Origin: Arthrobacter echini
GTDB taxonomy: Bacteria; Actinomycetota; Actinomycetes; Actinomycetales; Micrococcaceae
Assembly (NCBI RefSeq): GCF_004803505.1
Contig: NZ_SSWH01000016.1
Span: forward strand, 1 to 49,035
DNA: 49,035 nucleotides
Direction of reading: 5' to 3'
Shown: positions 7,749 through 16,743 of the stretch, piece after piece
Layout: every line of letters begins with the position of its first letter
How positions within the stretch are numbered: position 1 is the first letter of the stretch
Notes under the pieces: generated by a model
The model's database searches: none
Told to the model about the DNA's origin: nothing
What the model saw: the letters and a program-made list of their open reading frames with translations, nothing else
Program-made: the position numbers and the translations under genes

Positions 7749-8845
7749 CGACCCGTGCTGCCCGGCGGCGCCGGGAGGCGCCGCGGCAGGCGGGACAGAT
7801 CGGCTGCTCCGATCAGCCCTGCTGCAGGTCCGAGCGCGGCCGGCTCGATACGCGCAGCCGGCCGGAAACCACGCCCCGTCAGATTCTCGCCGAACGCGCG
7901 GCGGGCGGGTTCGAGCAGGAGATCACCTGCTCCGCTCAGACCGCCGCCGATCACGAAGGTCCCCGGGTCCAGTGCCGCAGCGAGATTGGCCAGTCCCAGG
8001 CCCAGCCACTGACCGACGTCGTCGACCAGTGCGCGCGAGGCGGCATCACCGGCGAGCGCGAGCTCCGTCACCAGGGCGCCCGTGATCGGCGTCCCGTCGG
8101 CGGACGCGTCGATGACGGCCCGGGCCCCGGGCGAACGGGCGGCAGCGAGGTCGCGAGCCTTGCGACCGAGAGCATTGCCGGAGGCGTACTGCTCCCAGCA
8201 GCCGCGGTTACCGCACTCGCACGAGCGACCCTGCGGCACGATGATCTGGTGTCCGAACTCCCCCGCCATCCCGTGGCGTCCTCGTTCCACGCGGCCGTCC
8301 ATGACCATGGCGCCCCCGATGCCCGTGCCGAGCGTGATGCTCACGAGGCGCGACTCGCCCCGACCGGCTCCGAATCGCCACTCCGCCCACGCCGCGGCAT
8401 CGGCGTCGTTGGCAAGACTCACGTGACGGCCCAGACGCTGTTCCAGACTCCGCCTCAGTGGCTCGTTGCGCCAGGCGAGGTGCGGGCTGAACAGGACCGT
8501 GCTGTTGGTGGGATCCATCCAGCCTGCTGCGCCGACACCCACGGAACGAATGCGGTACCCGGCTGAGAGCTCACGGACCAGCTGCGTGATGACAGTTTCC
8601 ACGGCGCGCGGATCATGGCCCGGTGTCGGACGGCGCACCTCGGCCAGGACGGTGCCGTGCCCGTCGATCACCCCGGCGGCGATCTTGGTGCCTCCGATGT
8701 CGACCCCGACCGACAGCCCGCGTCCGGCCCGGCGAACCGGGCCCGCGCCCCCGGCCCGCCCACCCGGTGGGAACACAAGGCGTGATTCCTTCCCTGCTTC
8801 GTCCTGCGTCCGCAGGAACCGGCGTCGGACCGGGCCGGAATTCAT
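7745..8845 (-). CDS. ROK-family glucokinase
   Basis: ATP-dependent sugar kinase, most likely glucokinase, phosphorylating glucose in the cytoplasm. It shows the phosphate-binding motif GVDIGGTK (about residues 47-54), LANDADAAAWAE with the catalytic aspartate, GTGIGGA, GEFGHQ, and the ROK zinc motif CECGNRGCWEQ (C209, C211, C216). The ATG at 8845 has AGGAG nine bases upstream, giving 366 residues. An in-frame ATG at 8884 lacks a good ribosome site. About 40 basic residues precede the kinase domain; this is too short for the HTH domain of ROK repressors, so an enzyme role is favoured over a regulator. Its stop overlaps the stop of the convergent membrane-protein gene. Confidence 0.85.
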   Translation of the reverse strand: MNSGPVRRRFLRTQDEAGKESRLVFPPGGRAGGAGPVRRAGRGLSVGVDIGGTKIAAGVIDGHGTVLAEVRRPTPGHDPRAVETVITQLVRELSAGYRIRSVGVGAAGWMDPTNSTVLFSPHLAWRNEPLRRSLEQRLGRHVSLANDADAAAWAEWRFGAGRGESRLVSITLGTGIGGAMVMDGRVERGRHGMAGEFGHQIIVPQGRSCECGNRGCWEQYASGNALGRKARDLAAARSPGARAVIDASADGTPITGALVTELALAGDAASRALVDDVGQWLGLGLANLAAALDPGTFVIGGGLSGAGDLLLEPARRAFGENLTGRGFRPAARIEPAALGPAAGLIGAADLSRLPRRLPAPPGSTGR

Positions 8846-8891
8846 CGGAAGGGACTCCTGTCCTGGTGCCGGGGCGCCGTGCACGCGCGCT

Positions 8892-8915
8892 GACGCTCCA
8901 CCCTACGGGAGCGTC
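8892..8915. promoter_or_regulatory. Operator-like inverted repeat between divergent genes
   Basis: GACGCTCC (8892-8899) and GGAGCGTC (8908-8915) form a perfect 8-bp inverted repeat with an 8-base centre. It lies between the ROK kinase and acyl-CoA ligase starts, 20 bases before a TAGGCT (8935-8940) that could be the -10 of the ligase gene. It is consistent with a regulator site, but no regulator is identified. Confidence 0.35.
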
Positions 8916-8976
8916 GGGGAAGCGGAGGAGCCTATAGGCTGAGGCAACCGGTCGAAGTGATACCGAAGGAGCTATC

Positions 8977-10773
8977 GTGCGCGACATCAGCGTTCCCGTC
9001 CTCGTGGACGTCCCCCGCAAGACGAACACCACGGAACTGGTCATGCGGCAGGCGGCGAAGCCGTCCGACCCTGCGCTGTTCGCGGTCAAGGGTTCCTCGG
9101 GTGAGTGGGAGAACATCTCGGCCACCGAGTTCCGCCGGCAGGTCGAGGACATCGCGAAGGGACTGATCAGCTCGGGTGTCCAACCCGGGGACCGGGTGGC
9201 CCTCATGGCCCGGACGCGCTACGAGTGGTCCATGGCGGACTTCGCCATCTGGTTCGCCGGTGCCGTCTCCGTTCCCGTCTACGAGACCTCCTCCCCCGGG
9301 CAGGTCGCCTGGATCCTGAGCGACTCCGGCGCCGTCGCCGCGTTCGTCGAATCCGCCCGGCACGAGGCCGTGGTGCGCGAGGCCGTCGAGCTGGAGGACA
9401 TCGGCTCCCTGCGGCACGTCTGGCAGTTCGACGGCGACGGACTCGACACGCTGCGCACCGCCGGAGCGGGCACCGACGAGCAGACGCTCGCCGAACGCCG
9501 CGATCGAGCCGGGCTCGACGACGTCGCCACCATCATCTACACCTCCGGTACCACGGGCAAACCGAAGGGCTGCGAGCTGACGCACGGCAATTTCGTGGAG
9601 CTCTCGGACAATGCGGGTGCGGCCCTGCCCGAAGTGGCACGCGAGGGCGGCCAGACCATCATGTTCCTGCCGCTGGCCCATGTGTTCGCCCGCTTCATCT
9701 CGGTCCTGTGCGTGGCCGTCGGCGCCACCGTGGCCCACACCCCGGACATCAAGAATCTGCTGCCCGACCTCCAGAGCTACAGACCCACGTTCATCCTGGC
9801 CGTACCCCGTGTGTTCGAGAAGGTCTACAACAACTCGATGCTCAAGGCCGAGGACGGCGGCCGGGGAAGGATCTTCCACAGGGGCGCCGAGGTGGCGATC
9901 GAGTGGTCTAGGGCCGAGCAGGCCGGGAGGATCCCGCTGTCCCTGCGGGTCAAGCACGCCGTCTTCGATCGCCTGCTCTACGGCAGGATCCGCACCGCCA
10001 TGGGAGGGCGCGTGCAGCACGCGGTCTCCGGTGGAGCGCCTCTCGGGGACCGGCTGGGCCACTTCTTCCACGGCATCGGTCTGCTGGTGCTGGAGGGATA
10101 CGGCCTGACCGAGACGACGGCGCCGATCACGGTGAACACCCCCCAGCGGGTCAGGATCGGCAGCGTGGGGCTCCCGCTGCCGGGCAACGCGGTGAAGATC
10201 GCGGACGACGGCGAGATCCTCGCCAAGGGTGTCTGCGTCATGAAGGGCTACCTCAACCGTCCGGGCCTGACGGACGAGGCCTTCGTGGACGGCTGGTTCC
10301 GTACCGGCGACATCGGTCAGCTGGACGAGGACGGGTTCCTGAGCATCACCGGGCGCAAGAAGGAGATCATCGTGACCGCCAGCGGGAAGAACGTGATCCC
10401 CGCGGTGCTGGAGGACGCGATCCGGTCCGATGCCCTGATCTCGCAGTGCGTGGTGGTGGGTGATCAGCGCCCCTTCGTCTCGGCACTGATCACCCTCGAC
10501 GAGGAGGCCCTGCCGGGCTGGCTCGAGAGGCACGGCATCCCGAAGGACACGAGCACGAGCGAGGCCGCCGAGCTGCCGCAGCTCCTCGAGGAGATCCAGC
10601 GCCTGATCGACGACGCCAATACCACGGTGTCCCGTGCGGAGGCCATCAAGGCGTTCCGGATCGTCACGACCGACTTCACGGAATCGACGGGTCACCTGAC
10701 GCCGTCGCTGAAGATCAAGCGCGCCCAGGTGCTCAAGGACTACTCCGACGTCGTGGAGGCCATCTACTCCTAG
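8977..10773 (+). CDS. Long-chain fatty-acid--CoA ligase (FadD15-like)
   Basis: Activates fatty acids to acyl-CoA through an acyl-adenylate. At 598 residues it matches the long ACSL/FadD15 subgroup. Visible motifs are the ATP/AMP signature YTSGTTGKPKG (from residue 188), FLPLAHVFAR, the linker and fatty-acid gate region around VPRVFEKVYN, GYGLTETTAPIT, GWFRTGD, and ITGRKKEIIVTASGKNV containing the hinge. The GTG at 8977 has GAAGGAG five bases upstream. A TAGGCT at 8935-8940 could be the -10, giving a leader of about 35 bases. It is divergent from the ROK kinase gene and convergent with mycothione reductase (13 bp gap). The substrate chain length is inferred from subgroup resemblance only. Confidence 0.92.
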   Translation: MRDISVPVLVDVPRKTNTTELVMRQAAKPSDPALFAVKGSSGEWENISATEFRRQVEDIAKGLISSGVQPGDRVALMARTRYEWSMADFAIWFAGAVSVPVYETSSPGQVAWILSDSGAVAAFVESARHEAVVREAVELEDIGSLRHVWQFDGDGLDTLRTAGAGTDEQTLAERRDRAGLDDVATIIYTSGTTGKPKGCELTHGNFVELSDNAGAALPEVAREGGQTIMFLPLAHVFARFISVLCVAVGATVAHTPDIKNLLPDLQSYRPTFILAVPRVFEKVYNNSMLKAEDGGRGRIFHRGAEVAIEWSRAEQAGRIPLSLRVKHAVFDRLLYGRIRTAMGGRVQHAVSGGAPLGDRLGHFFHGIGLLVLEGYGLTETTAPITVNTPQRVRIGSVGLPLPGNAVKIADDGEILAKGVCVMKGYLNRPGLTDEAFVDGWFRTGDIGQLDEDGFLSITGRKKEIIVTASGKNVIPAVLEDAIRSDALISQCVVVGDQRPFVSALITLDEEALPGWLERHGIPKDTSTSEAAELPQLLEEIQRLIDDANTTVSRAEAIKAFRIVTTDFTESTGHLTPSLKIKRAQVLKDYSDVVEAIYS

Positions 10774-10786
10774 AAGTGCAGCAGAT

Positions 10787-12208
10787 CTAGGGGTGCAGCA
10801 GCTCGCGGTTCGTTCTGAGCTTCAGGAGCGCATTCTCGACCACTTCGGTCAGTGCCGGATGGATCCAGTACTGGCCACGGGCCATCGAGTAGGCGTCGAG
10901 GTCGAAGGACATGGCCTGAAGAATGGGCTGGATGAGCAGTGATGCCTCGTGCCCCACGATATGGGCTCCGAGGATCCTGCCCGTCGGCTGCTCGGCGATG
11001 AGCTTCACGAATCCCGTCGTGTCCTCCATGGCCCACCCGTACGCCGTCGCGCCGTACTGCTGGACCGCCGTGACGACCGGGACGCCACTGGTCTCGGCGT
11101 AGGCGAGCGCCTGCTCCTCGGTCAGGCCCACGGCCGCGACCTGCGGGTGGGAGAAGACGGCAGCGGGGACGAAGCGGTGGTCACTGGCGCGCAGCTCATC
11201 GGGGTGCAGCAAATTGTGGGCGACCGTCCGGGCCTCGTGGTTGGCCACGTGCTTGAGCTGGTGGGCACTGCTGACATCGCCCAATGACCACACGCCCTCC
11301 ACCGGCTCACCGGCGCGCAGCACGCGCTGGTACTCGTCCACCGCGAGCCGCCTGTCGGGGTGCAGGTCGAAGCCGACCTCCTCGACACCCAGCCCGTCCG
11401 TGTTCGGTGCCCTGCCGACGGCGACGAGCACGAGATCCACCTCGAGGTCGCTCTGTCCGTCGGGGCCCTCGAGCCGCGCCGTGACGCTGCCGTCGTCGTT
11501 GGCCGTCAGCCCGGTGACGGCGGTCCGGAGTCTGACGTCCCACTGCTGCGCGGCCTGCTCGGTGAAGACCGTGGACACGGTCTCGTCGAGGTGGCGGAGC
11601 ATGGTCCCGGAGCGGACGGTGATGGTCACCTCGGTGCCGAACGAGCCGAAGATGTGGGCGAACTCGGCGGCGATGTACCCCCCGCCCTTGATCAGGAGGC
11701 GCCGGGGCCGGTCGGGCAGGCGCATGATCGTGTCGGAGGTGTGGACCTGGGGAAGATCGATACCCGGGATGTCCGGCCGGATGGCGTGGGATCCGGTGGC
11801 GATGACCAGCTGATCGGCGGAGATCACCTCACCGGAGGAGGTCTGGAAGGACTTCTCGCCCACGAGGTGGACATCATCCTCGATCAGGGTGACGTACTCG
11901 GGCTGGTCCGCCCGGTAGGAGCGGGCATCGGCCGAGTTGGCGTCGATCCGGGTGAAGATCCGGTCCCGCACGTCCTGCCAGCGCACCCCCTCGAGGGAGA
12001 GGTCGACGCCGAGCCGCGCCGCATCCCCCGACGCAGCCGCGAGGTCCGCGGGATAGACGTACATCTTGGTGGGGATGCAGCCCCGGTTCAGGCACGTCCC
12101 GCCGAACGCTCCGCGGTCGACGAGCACCACCTTCCTGTCGGCCCACCTGCGGGTGATGAGGCTGTTTCCGGAACCGGTACCGATGATCGCGAGGTCGTAG
12201 TGGGTCAC
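10787..12208 (-). CDS. mtr: Mycothione reductase
   Basis: NADPH-dependent flavoprotein reducing mycothiol disulfide, the actinobacterial thiol redox buffer. The 473-residue protein has the FAD-binding IIGTGSGNS, the redox-active disulfide in GGTCLNRGCIPTKM (C39 and C44), a second Rossmann motif GGGYIAAEFAHIFGSFG, AVGRAPNT, the FAD-contact WSLGDV segment, and the C-terminal catalytic His-Glu in YWIHPALTEVVENALL. GNS after the first glycine motif and the YWIHPALTE ending favour mycothione reductase over lipoamide dehydrogenase. The GTG at 12208 is preceded by TAGACT and six bases without a ribosome site, suggesting a leaderless transcript in addition to any read-through from pyc, which ends 42 bp upstream. 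Confidence 0.9.
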   Translation of the reverse strand: MTHYDLAIIGTGSGNSLITRRWADRKVVLVDRGAFGGTCLNRGCIPTKMYVYPADLAAASGDAARLGVDLSLEGVRWQDVRDRIFTRIDANSADARSYRADQPEYVTLIEDDVHLVGEKSFQTSSGEVISADQLVIATGSHAIRPDIPGIDLPQVHTSDTIMRLPDRPRRLLIKGGGYIAAEFAHIFGSFGTEVTITVRSGTMLRHLDETVSTVFTEQAAQQWDVRLRTAVTGLTANDDGSVTARLEGPDGQSDLEVDLVLVAVGRAPNTDGLGVEEVGFDLHPDRRLAVDEYQRVLRAGEPVEGVWSLGDVSSAHQLKHVANHEARTVAHNLLHPDELRASDHRFVPAAVFSHPQVAAVGLTEEQALAYAETSGVPVVTAVQQYGATAYGWAMEDTTGFVKLIAEQPTGRILGAHIVGHEASLLIQPILQAMSFDLDAYSMARGQYWIHPALTEVVENALLKLRTNRELLHP

Positions 12209-12214
12209 GAAGGC

Positions 12215-12220
12215 AGTCTA
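12215..12220 (-). promoter_or_regulatory. -10 box of apparent leaderless mtr transcript
   Basis: TAGACT on the minus strand with exactly six bases before the GTG at 12208; no Shine-Dalgarno. It has the same geometry as pknL and aroG. Confidence 0.5.
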
Positions 12221-12250
12221 GCCGCGACGCGGCCGGAGCAGCCCGTCGGC

Positions 12251-15200
12251 TCACTCCTTCGCCGGCGTGATGACGAGGAGAAGGTCACCGCCCTGGGTCG
12301 GTCCGACCTCGGGGAGCGCCACCCGCTGGACGGTTCCGGCCACCGGCGTCGTGATGTTGGCCTCCATCTTCATCGCCTCGATCGTCGCCACGGTGTCGCC
12401 CTCGGCCACGGTGTCGCCCTCGGCCACGGTGACGGTCACGGAGCCCGCGAAGGGCGCGGAGACCTGGCCGGGCACGGACGGGTCGGCCTTCTCGGCGGCT
12501 CTGACGTCGCTGTCGACACTCCGGTCGCGGACGGTCACCGGGCGCATCTGTCCGTTGAGGGTGCACATGAGGGTGCGCATCCCCTTCTCGTCGGGTTCGG
12601 AGATCGCCTCGAGGGTGGCGATGAGCCGGACACCCTTCTCCAGTTCGATGATGTGCTCGGTGTTCTGCTGCAGACCGTACAGGTAGTCGGCGGTGCCCAG
12701 GACCGAGACGTCGCCGTACGTTTCCCGGACGGCCCGGAAGTCCTTCGCCGGTCCGGCGAAGAGCAGCGTGTTCAGTGCCGTACGCCGCTGGGGCGAATCC
12801 CCGGCGAGCTTCTGTTCGTCCTCGGCGGAGAGCTCGGCGTCGCGGGGCCTGACCTCGCGGCCCTGCAGCGCCCTGGTGCGGAACGGCTCCGGCCATCCGC
12901 CCGGAGGGTTCCCCAGCTCACCGTTGAGGAATCCGATCACGGAATCGGGAATGTCGAAGGCCTGCGGGTTCTCCTCGAACTCGGCGGGGTCGGCGTCGCT
13001 GCCCACGAGCGCCAGGGCGAGATCGCCCACGACCTTCGACGACGGCGTGACCTTCACGAGCCTGCCGAGGATCCGGTCCGCCGCGGTGTACATGTCCTCG
13101 ATCGCCTCGAAGCGCTCGCCGAGTCCGAGGGCGATGGCCTGCTGCCGGAGGTTGGAGAGCTGTCCGCCGGGGATCTCGTGCTGGTAGACCCGTCCCGTCG
13201 GTCCGGCCAGACCCGCCTCGAACGGTGCGTACATGCGCCGCACGGCTTCCCAGTAGGGCTCGAGCGCGCTGACGCTGTTCAGGTCCAGGCCCGTGTCTCG
13301 CGGCGTGTGGGCGAGGGCGGCGACGAGGGCCGAGGCCGCGGGCTGGCTCGTCGTGCCCGCCAGGGCAGCGCTGGCGACGTCGACGGCGTCGACCCCGGCG
13401 TCGGCTGCCGCCATCAGTGTGGCCAGCTGGCCTCCGGCGGTGTCGTGCGTGTGCAGGTGCACCGGAAGGTCGAAGCGCTCCCGCAGGGCGCTGACGAGCT
13501 TCGCTGCCGCGGCAGGCCGGAGCAGGCCCGCCATGTCCTTGATCGCCAGGATGTGCGCACCGGCGTCGACCATGCGCTGGGCGAGCTCGAGGTAGTACTC
13601 CAGCGTGTAGAGCTCCTCGTCCGGATCCAGCATGTCGGCGGTGTAGCACAGCGCCGCCTCGGCGACGGCCGTGCCCGTGGCGCGGACGGCGCGGATGGCC
13701 GGCTCCATCTGCGACACGTCGTTGAGGGCGTCGAAGATCCTGAAGATGTCGATGCCCGACGCCGCGGCCTCCCGCACGAACGCTTCGGTGACTGCCTCGG
13801 GGTACGGGGTGTAGCCGACGGTGTTCCGGCCGCGCAGGAGCATCTGCAGGCAGATGTTCGGCACCTCGCGGCGCAGTGCGTCGAGGCGCTCCCAGGGATC
13901 CTCGCCGAGGAAGCGCAGTGCGACGTCGTACGTGGCTCCGCCCCACGCCTCGACGGACAGCAGCCCGGGCGTCAGCCGGGACACGCTGGCACCGGCGGCC
14001 GTGAGATCCCGCGTCCGGACGCGGGTGGCCAGCAGGGACTGGTGGGCGTCGCGGAACGTGGTGTCGGTGACCGCGACGGCGTCCTGCTCGCGCAGGTGAC
14101 AGGCGAAACCCTCCGGACCGAGTTCGAGCAGGCGCTGTCGGCTCCCCGCCGGAAGCGGTGCCTCGCGCTGGGAGTCGGTGAGGACCGGCAGCTTCTGCCG
14201 CGGGTCGAGATGGACGGGCCGTACGCCGTTGGGCTGGTTCACGGTGACGTCCGCGAGCCAGGTGAGCAGCTTGGTCCCCCGGTCTGCCGGCAACCGGGCC
14301 GTCAGCAGCTCCGGGCGCTCGTCGATGAACGACGTCGCCACGTTCCCGGCGATGAAGTCCGGGTCGTCGAGCACGGCCTGCAGGAACGAGATGTTCGTGG
14401 AGACCCCGCGCACCCGGAACTCCGCCAGCGCGCGTCGTGCCCGGGTCACTGCCGCCGGGTAGTCCCGCCCGCGGCACGTGAGCTTGACGAGCATCGAGTC
14501 GAAGTGCGGGCTGATCTCCGCGCCGGCGTAGACCGTGCCGCCGTCGAGCCGGACTCCGGCTCCACCGGCGGACCGGTAGGCGGAGATGCGTCCGACGTCG
14601 GGACGGAAGCCGTTCGCCGGGTCCTCCGTGGTGATCCTGGACTGCAGGGCCGCTCCGCGGAGGTGGACGGTGTCCTGGCTCAGTCCGAGATCCTCGAGGG
14701 TCTCGCCTGCGGCGATGCGCAATTGCGACTGCACGAGGTCGACGTCGGTGACCTCCTCGGTCACGGTGTGTTCCACCTGGATCCGCGGGTTCATCTCGAT
14801 GAACACGTGCTGCCCGGCGCGCTCACCGACGGTGTCCACCAGGAACTCGACCGTGCCCGCGTTCACGTAGTCCAGGGCGGTCGCGAACTTCACCGCGTCC
14901 CGGTGCAGCGCCTGCCGGATCGAGTCGTCGAGATTCGGCGCCGGTGCGATCTCGATGACCTTCTGGTGGCGTCGCTGCAGTGAGCAGTCACGCTCGAACA
15001 GGTGCATCACGTGCCCGTCCGCGTCGGCCAGGATCTGCACCTCGATGTGCCGCGGGCGCAGGACCGCCTGCTCGAGGAACATCGTGGGATCACCGAACGC
15101 GGAGTCGGCCTCGCGCATGGCGGACTCCAGCGCCTCGGGCAGTGCCTCGCGGGTCTCCACGCGACGCATACCACGACCGCCGCCGCCCGCCACGGCCTTC

Positions 15201-15670
15201 GCGAACACGGGGAAGCCGATCTCGTCCGCTGCCTTGATGAGTTCCGCGACGTCGGCGCTCGGTCGTGAGGACCCCAGGACCGGTATGCCGGCCGAACGTG
15301 CGGCGTCCAGCGCCCTGACCTTGTTGCCGGCCAGCTCGAGGACCTCCGGTGGTGGACCGACGAAGGTGATGCCCGCATCGCGCGCCGCTCGTGCCAGGTC
15401 GGGGTTCTCCGAGAGGAAGCCGTAGCCGGGGTAGATCGCGTCGCACCCCGACTCCACCGCGACGCGGATGATCTCCTCGACGTCCAGGTAGGCGCGCACG
15501 GGATGGCCCTCCTCGCCGATCAGATAGGCCTCATCCGCCTTCTGCCGGTGGATGGAGTTCCGGTCCTCGTAGGGGAACACCGCCACGGTCTTGGCACCCA
15601 GCTCATGGGCGGCACGGAAAGCCCTGATGGCGATCTCGCCACGATTGGCTACCAGAATCTTGGAAAACAT
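12251..15670 (-). CDS. pyc: Pyruvate carboxylase
   Basis: Biotin enzyme converting pyruvate, bicarbonate and ATP to oxaloacetate for anaplerosis. The 1,139-residue chain has the complete single-chain architecture: biotin carboxylase domain (ILVANRGEIAIRAFRAA at the N terminus, GGGGRGMRRV, FIEMNPRIQVEHTVTEEV), carboxyltransferase domain (TDTTFRDAHQSLLATRVRT with metal ligands, HLHTHDTAGG, PSSKVVGDLAL), and a C-terminal biotinyl domain with IEAMKMEAN, the biotinylated lysine being about K1101. The ATG at 15670 has AGGAG four bases upstream; 12 further codons to 15706 do not resemble the family. A repeated AEGDTV-AEGDTV sits before the biotin motif and keeps the normal domain length. mtr follows 42 bp downstream. 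Confidence 0.96.
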   Translation of the reverse strand: MFSKILVANRGEIAIRAFRAAHELGAKTVAVFPYEDRNSIHRQKADEAYLIGEEGHPVRAYLDVEEIIRVAVESGCDAIYPGYGFLSENPDLARAARDAGITFVGPPPEVLELAGNKVRALDAARSAGIPVLGSSRPSADVAELIKAADEIGFPVFAKAVAGGGGRGMRRVETREALPEALESAMREADSAFGDPTMFLEQAVLRPRHIEVQILADADGHVMHLFERDCSLQRRHQKVIEIAPAPNLDDSIRQALHRDAVKFATALDYVNAGTVEFLVDTVGERAGQHVFIEMNPRIQVEHTVTEEVTDVDLVQSQLRIAAGETLEDLGLSQDTVHLRGAALQSRITTEDPANGFRPDVGRISAYRSAGGAGVRLDGGTVYAGAEISPHFDSMLVKLTCRGRDYPAAVTRARRALAEFRVRGVSTNISFLQAVLDDPDFIAGNVATSFIDERPELLTARLPADRGTKLLTWLADVTVNQPNGVRPVHLDPRQKLPVLTDSQREAPLPAGSRQRLLELGPEGFACHLREQDAVAVTDTTFRDAHQSLLATRVRTRDLTAAGASVSRLTPGLLSVEAWGGATYDVALRFLGEDPWERLDALRREVPNICLQMLLRGRNTVGYTPYPEAVTEAFVREAAASGIDIFRIFDALNDVSQMEPAIRAVRATGTAVAEAALCYTADMLDPDEELYTLEYYLELAQRMVDAGAHILAIKDMAGLLRPAAAAKLVSALRERFDLPVHLHTHDTAGGQLATLMAAADAGVDAVDVASAALAGTTSQPAASALVAALAHTPRDTGLDLNSVSALEPYWEAVRRMYAPFEAGLAGPTGRVYQHEIPGGQLSNLRQQAIALGLGERFEAIEDMYTAADRILGRLVKVTPSSKVVGDLALALVGSDADPAEFEENPQAFDIPDSVIGFLNGELGNPPGGWPEPFRTRALQGREVRPRDAELSAEDEQKLAGDSPQRRTALNTLLFAGPAKDFRAVRETYGDVSVLGTADYLYGLQQNTEHIIELEKGVRLIATLEAISEPDEKGMRTLMCTLNGQMRPVTVRDRSVDSDVRAAEKADPSVPGQVSAPFAGSVTVTVAEGDTVAEGDTVATIEAMKMEANITTPVAGTVQRVALPEVGPTQGGDLLLVITPAKE

Positions 15671-15715
15671 CTCACTCCTGCAACATTGCCGGTCGGGATC
15701 CTTCACGCTGGCTCG

Positions 15716-15744
15716 ATCCTACCCGGCACTCCACCGGTAGCCAC
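15716..15744 (-). promoter_or_regulatory. Weak promoter candidate for pyc
   Basis: TAGGAT on the minus strand (15716-15721) fits TANNNT and would give a leader of about 40 bases. The hexamer 17 bases upstream (GTGGCT) is a poor -35. Confidence 0.3.
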
Positions 15745-15865
15745 CCGGGTGCACCCACCTGCGGCGTCCCGGGAGCGGGGCGGCATCGCCCTATGATTGA
15801 CCGGGAACCACGAGGGCAGCCGGCCCCCGGCCGGTGCCGCGACATGACGGGTATGGATTCGACAC

Positions 15866-16687
15866 GTGCAGGTAGTCAGTATCAGCAGCCTCAAGGGCGG
15901 CGTCGGAAAGACATCCGTGACCCTCGGACTCGCCTCCGCTGCCCTGACGGCCGGCATCCCGACCCTCGTCATCGATCTTGACCCGCATGCCGATGCCACC
16001 ACGGGGCTCGCCGTGCGGCCGGGCGGACGGATCGACGTCGGGCGGCTGCTGAAGAATGCCCGGCGGGGCGATCTCGCCGCCAACACCGTACCGAGCGGCT
16101 GGGCGGCGGCCGCTCGGACTCCGCAGGACCAGACGGTGCCGGTGCTCGACGTCGCCATGGGGTCGGCATACTCCGGCATCTACGACCGGCCCGATCTGGG
16201 CCGGCGTGACCAGGGCCGGCTCGCCGGTCTCCTGTCCCGGGTCGGCGGGTACAGCCTGGTCCTGGTCGACTGCCCGCCCTCGCTCAACGGGCTGACCCGC
16301 ATCGCGTGGACCGCGAGCAACAAGGTTCTCCTCGTCGCGGAACCGGCCCTCTTCTCGGTGGCCGGGACGGAGCGGACCCTGCGCGCCCTGGAGCTGTTCC
16401 GCCGCGAATTCGCGCCCCACCTGCACACCGCGGGCATCGTCGCGAACCGCGTGCGCGAGACCTCGAGCGAGCACCGGTTCCGGCTGGCGGAGATGCGGCA
16501 GATGTTCGGCGATCTCCTGCTCCAGCCATCCCTCCCCGACGACCCGGCGTGGCAGCAGGTCCAGGGAGCCGCACACGCAGTGCACCAGTGGCCCGGGGAG
16601 TCCGCCCGCCACACCGCGGGTCTGTTCGACCAACTGCTCGGGAGCGTCGTCGATTCAGGGCGGATGCGGAGCCGTATCAGGCGGTGA
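15866..16687 (+). CDS. ParA-like P-loop ATPase (orphan)
   Basis: A 273-residue MinD/ParA-family ATPase. It has the deviant Walker A KGGVGKT near the N terminus, the switch I region LVIDLDPHADATTGL, and a Walker B-like LVLVDCPPSLNGLT. No ParB, centromere-like repeats or plasmid features are nearby, so it is an orphan chromosomal copy whose cargo is unknown. The start is the GTG at 15866. There is no clear ribosome site; a TATGGA eight bases upstream leaves a leaderless start possible. It converges on a MerR regulator with an 8-bp hairpin in the 56-bp gap. It differs from the canonical ParA at 31578-32465, which sits with scpA-scpB. Confidence 0.8.
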   Translation: MQVVSISSLKGGVGKTSVTLGLASAALTAGIPTLVIDLDPHADATTGLAVRPGGRIDVGRLLKNARRGDLAANTVPSGWAAAARTPQDQTVPVLDVAMGSAYSGIYDRPDLGRRDQGRLAGLLSRVGGYSLVLVDCPPSLNGLTRIAWTASNKVLLVAEPALFSVAGTERTLRALELFRREFAPHLHTAGIVANRVRETSSEHRFRLAEMRQMFGDLLLQPSLPDDPAWQQVQGAAHAVHQWPGESARHTAGLFDQLLGSVVDSGRMRSRIRR

Positions 16688-16691
16688 GCGC

Positions 16692-16712
16692 CGGCGTCGT
16701 GGTCCGACGCCG
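16692..16712. terminator. Bidirectional hairpin between parA-like and merR genes
   Basis: CGGCGTCG (16692-16699) and CGACGCCG (16705-16712) pair perfectly with a 5-base loop, five bases after the stop of the ParA-like gene and between convergent genes. There is no T tract. Confidence 0.45.
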
Positions 16713-16713
16713 A

Positions 16714-16742
16714 TCGTGGTCACAGATTAGTCGTGGTCACAG
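16714..16742. repeat. Two 12-bp direct repeats at the end of merR
   Basis: TCGTGGTCACAG occurs at 16714-16725 and 16731-16742, a 17-bp period, immediately beyond the stop of the minus-strand MerR gene. Confidence 0.6.
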
Positions 16743-16743
16743 G

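Noticed and set aside
12391..12426. Perfect 18-bp tandem repeat in the biotinyl domain of pyc, first taken for a new insertion
   Set aside because: The encoded AEGDTV-AEGDTV fits the normal length of the biotinyl hairpin before EAMKM, where other enzymes have a similar but non-identical pair. It is not an added segment.
11360..14983. A 1,207-codon open frame on the plus strand
   Set aside because: It is exactly antisense to pyc and mtr, with His/Arg/Val-rich composition typical of the mirror frame of G+C-rich genes and no domain.
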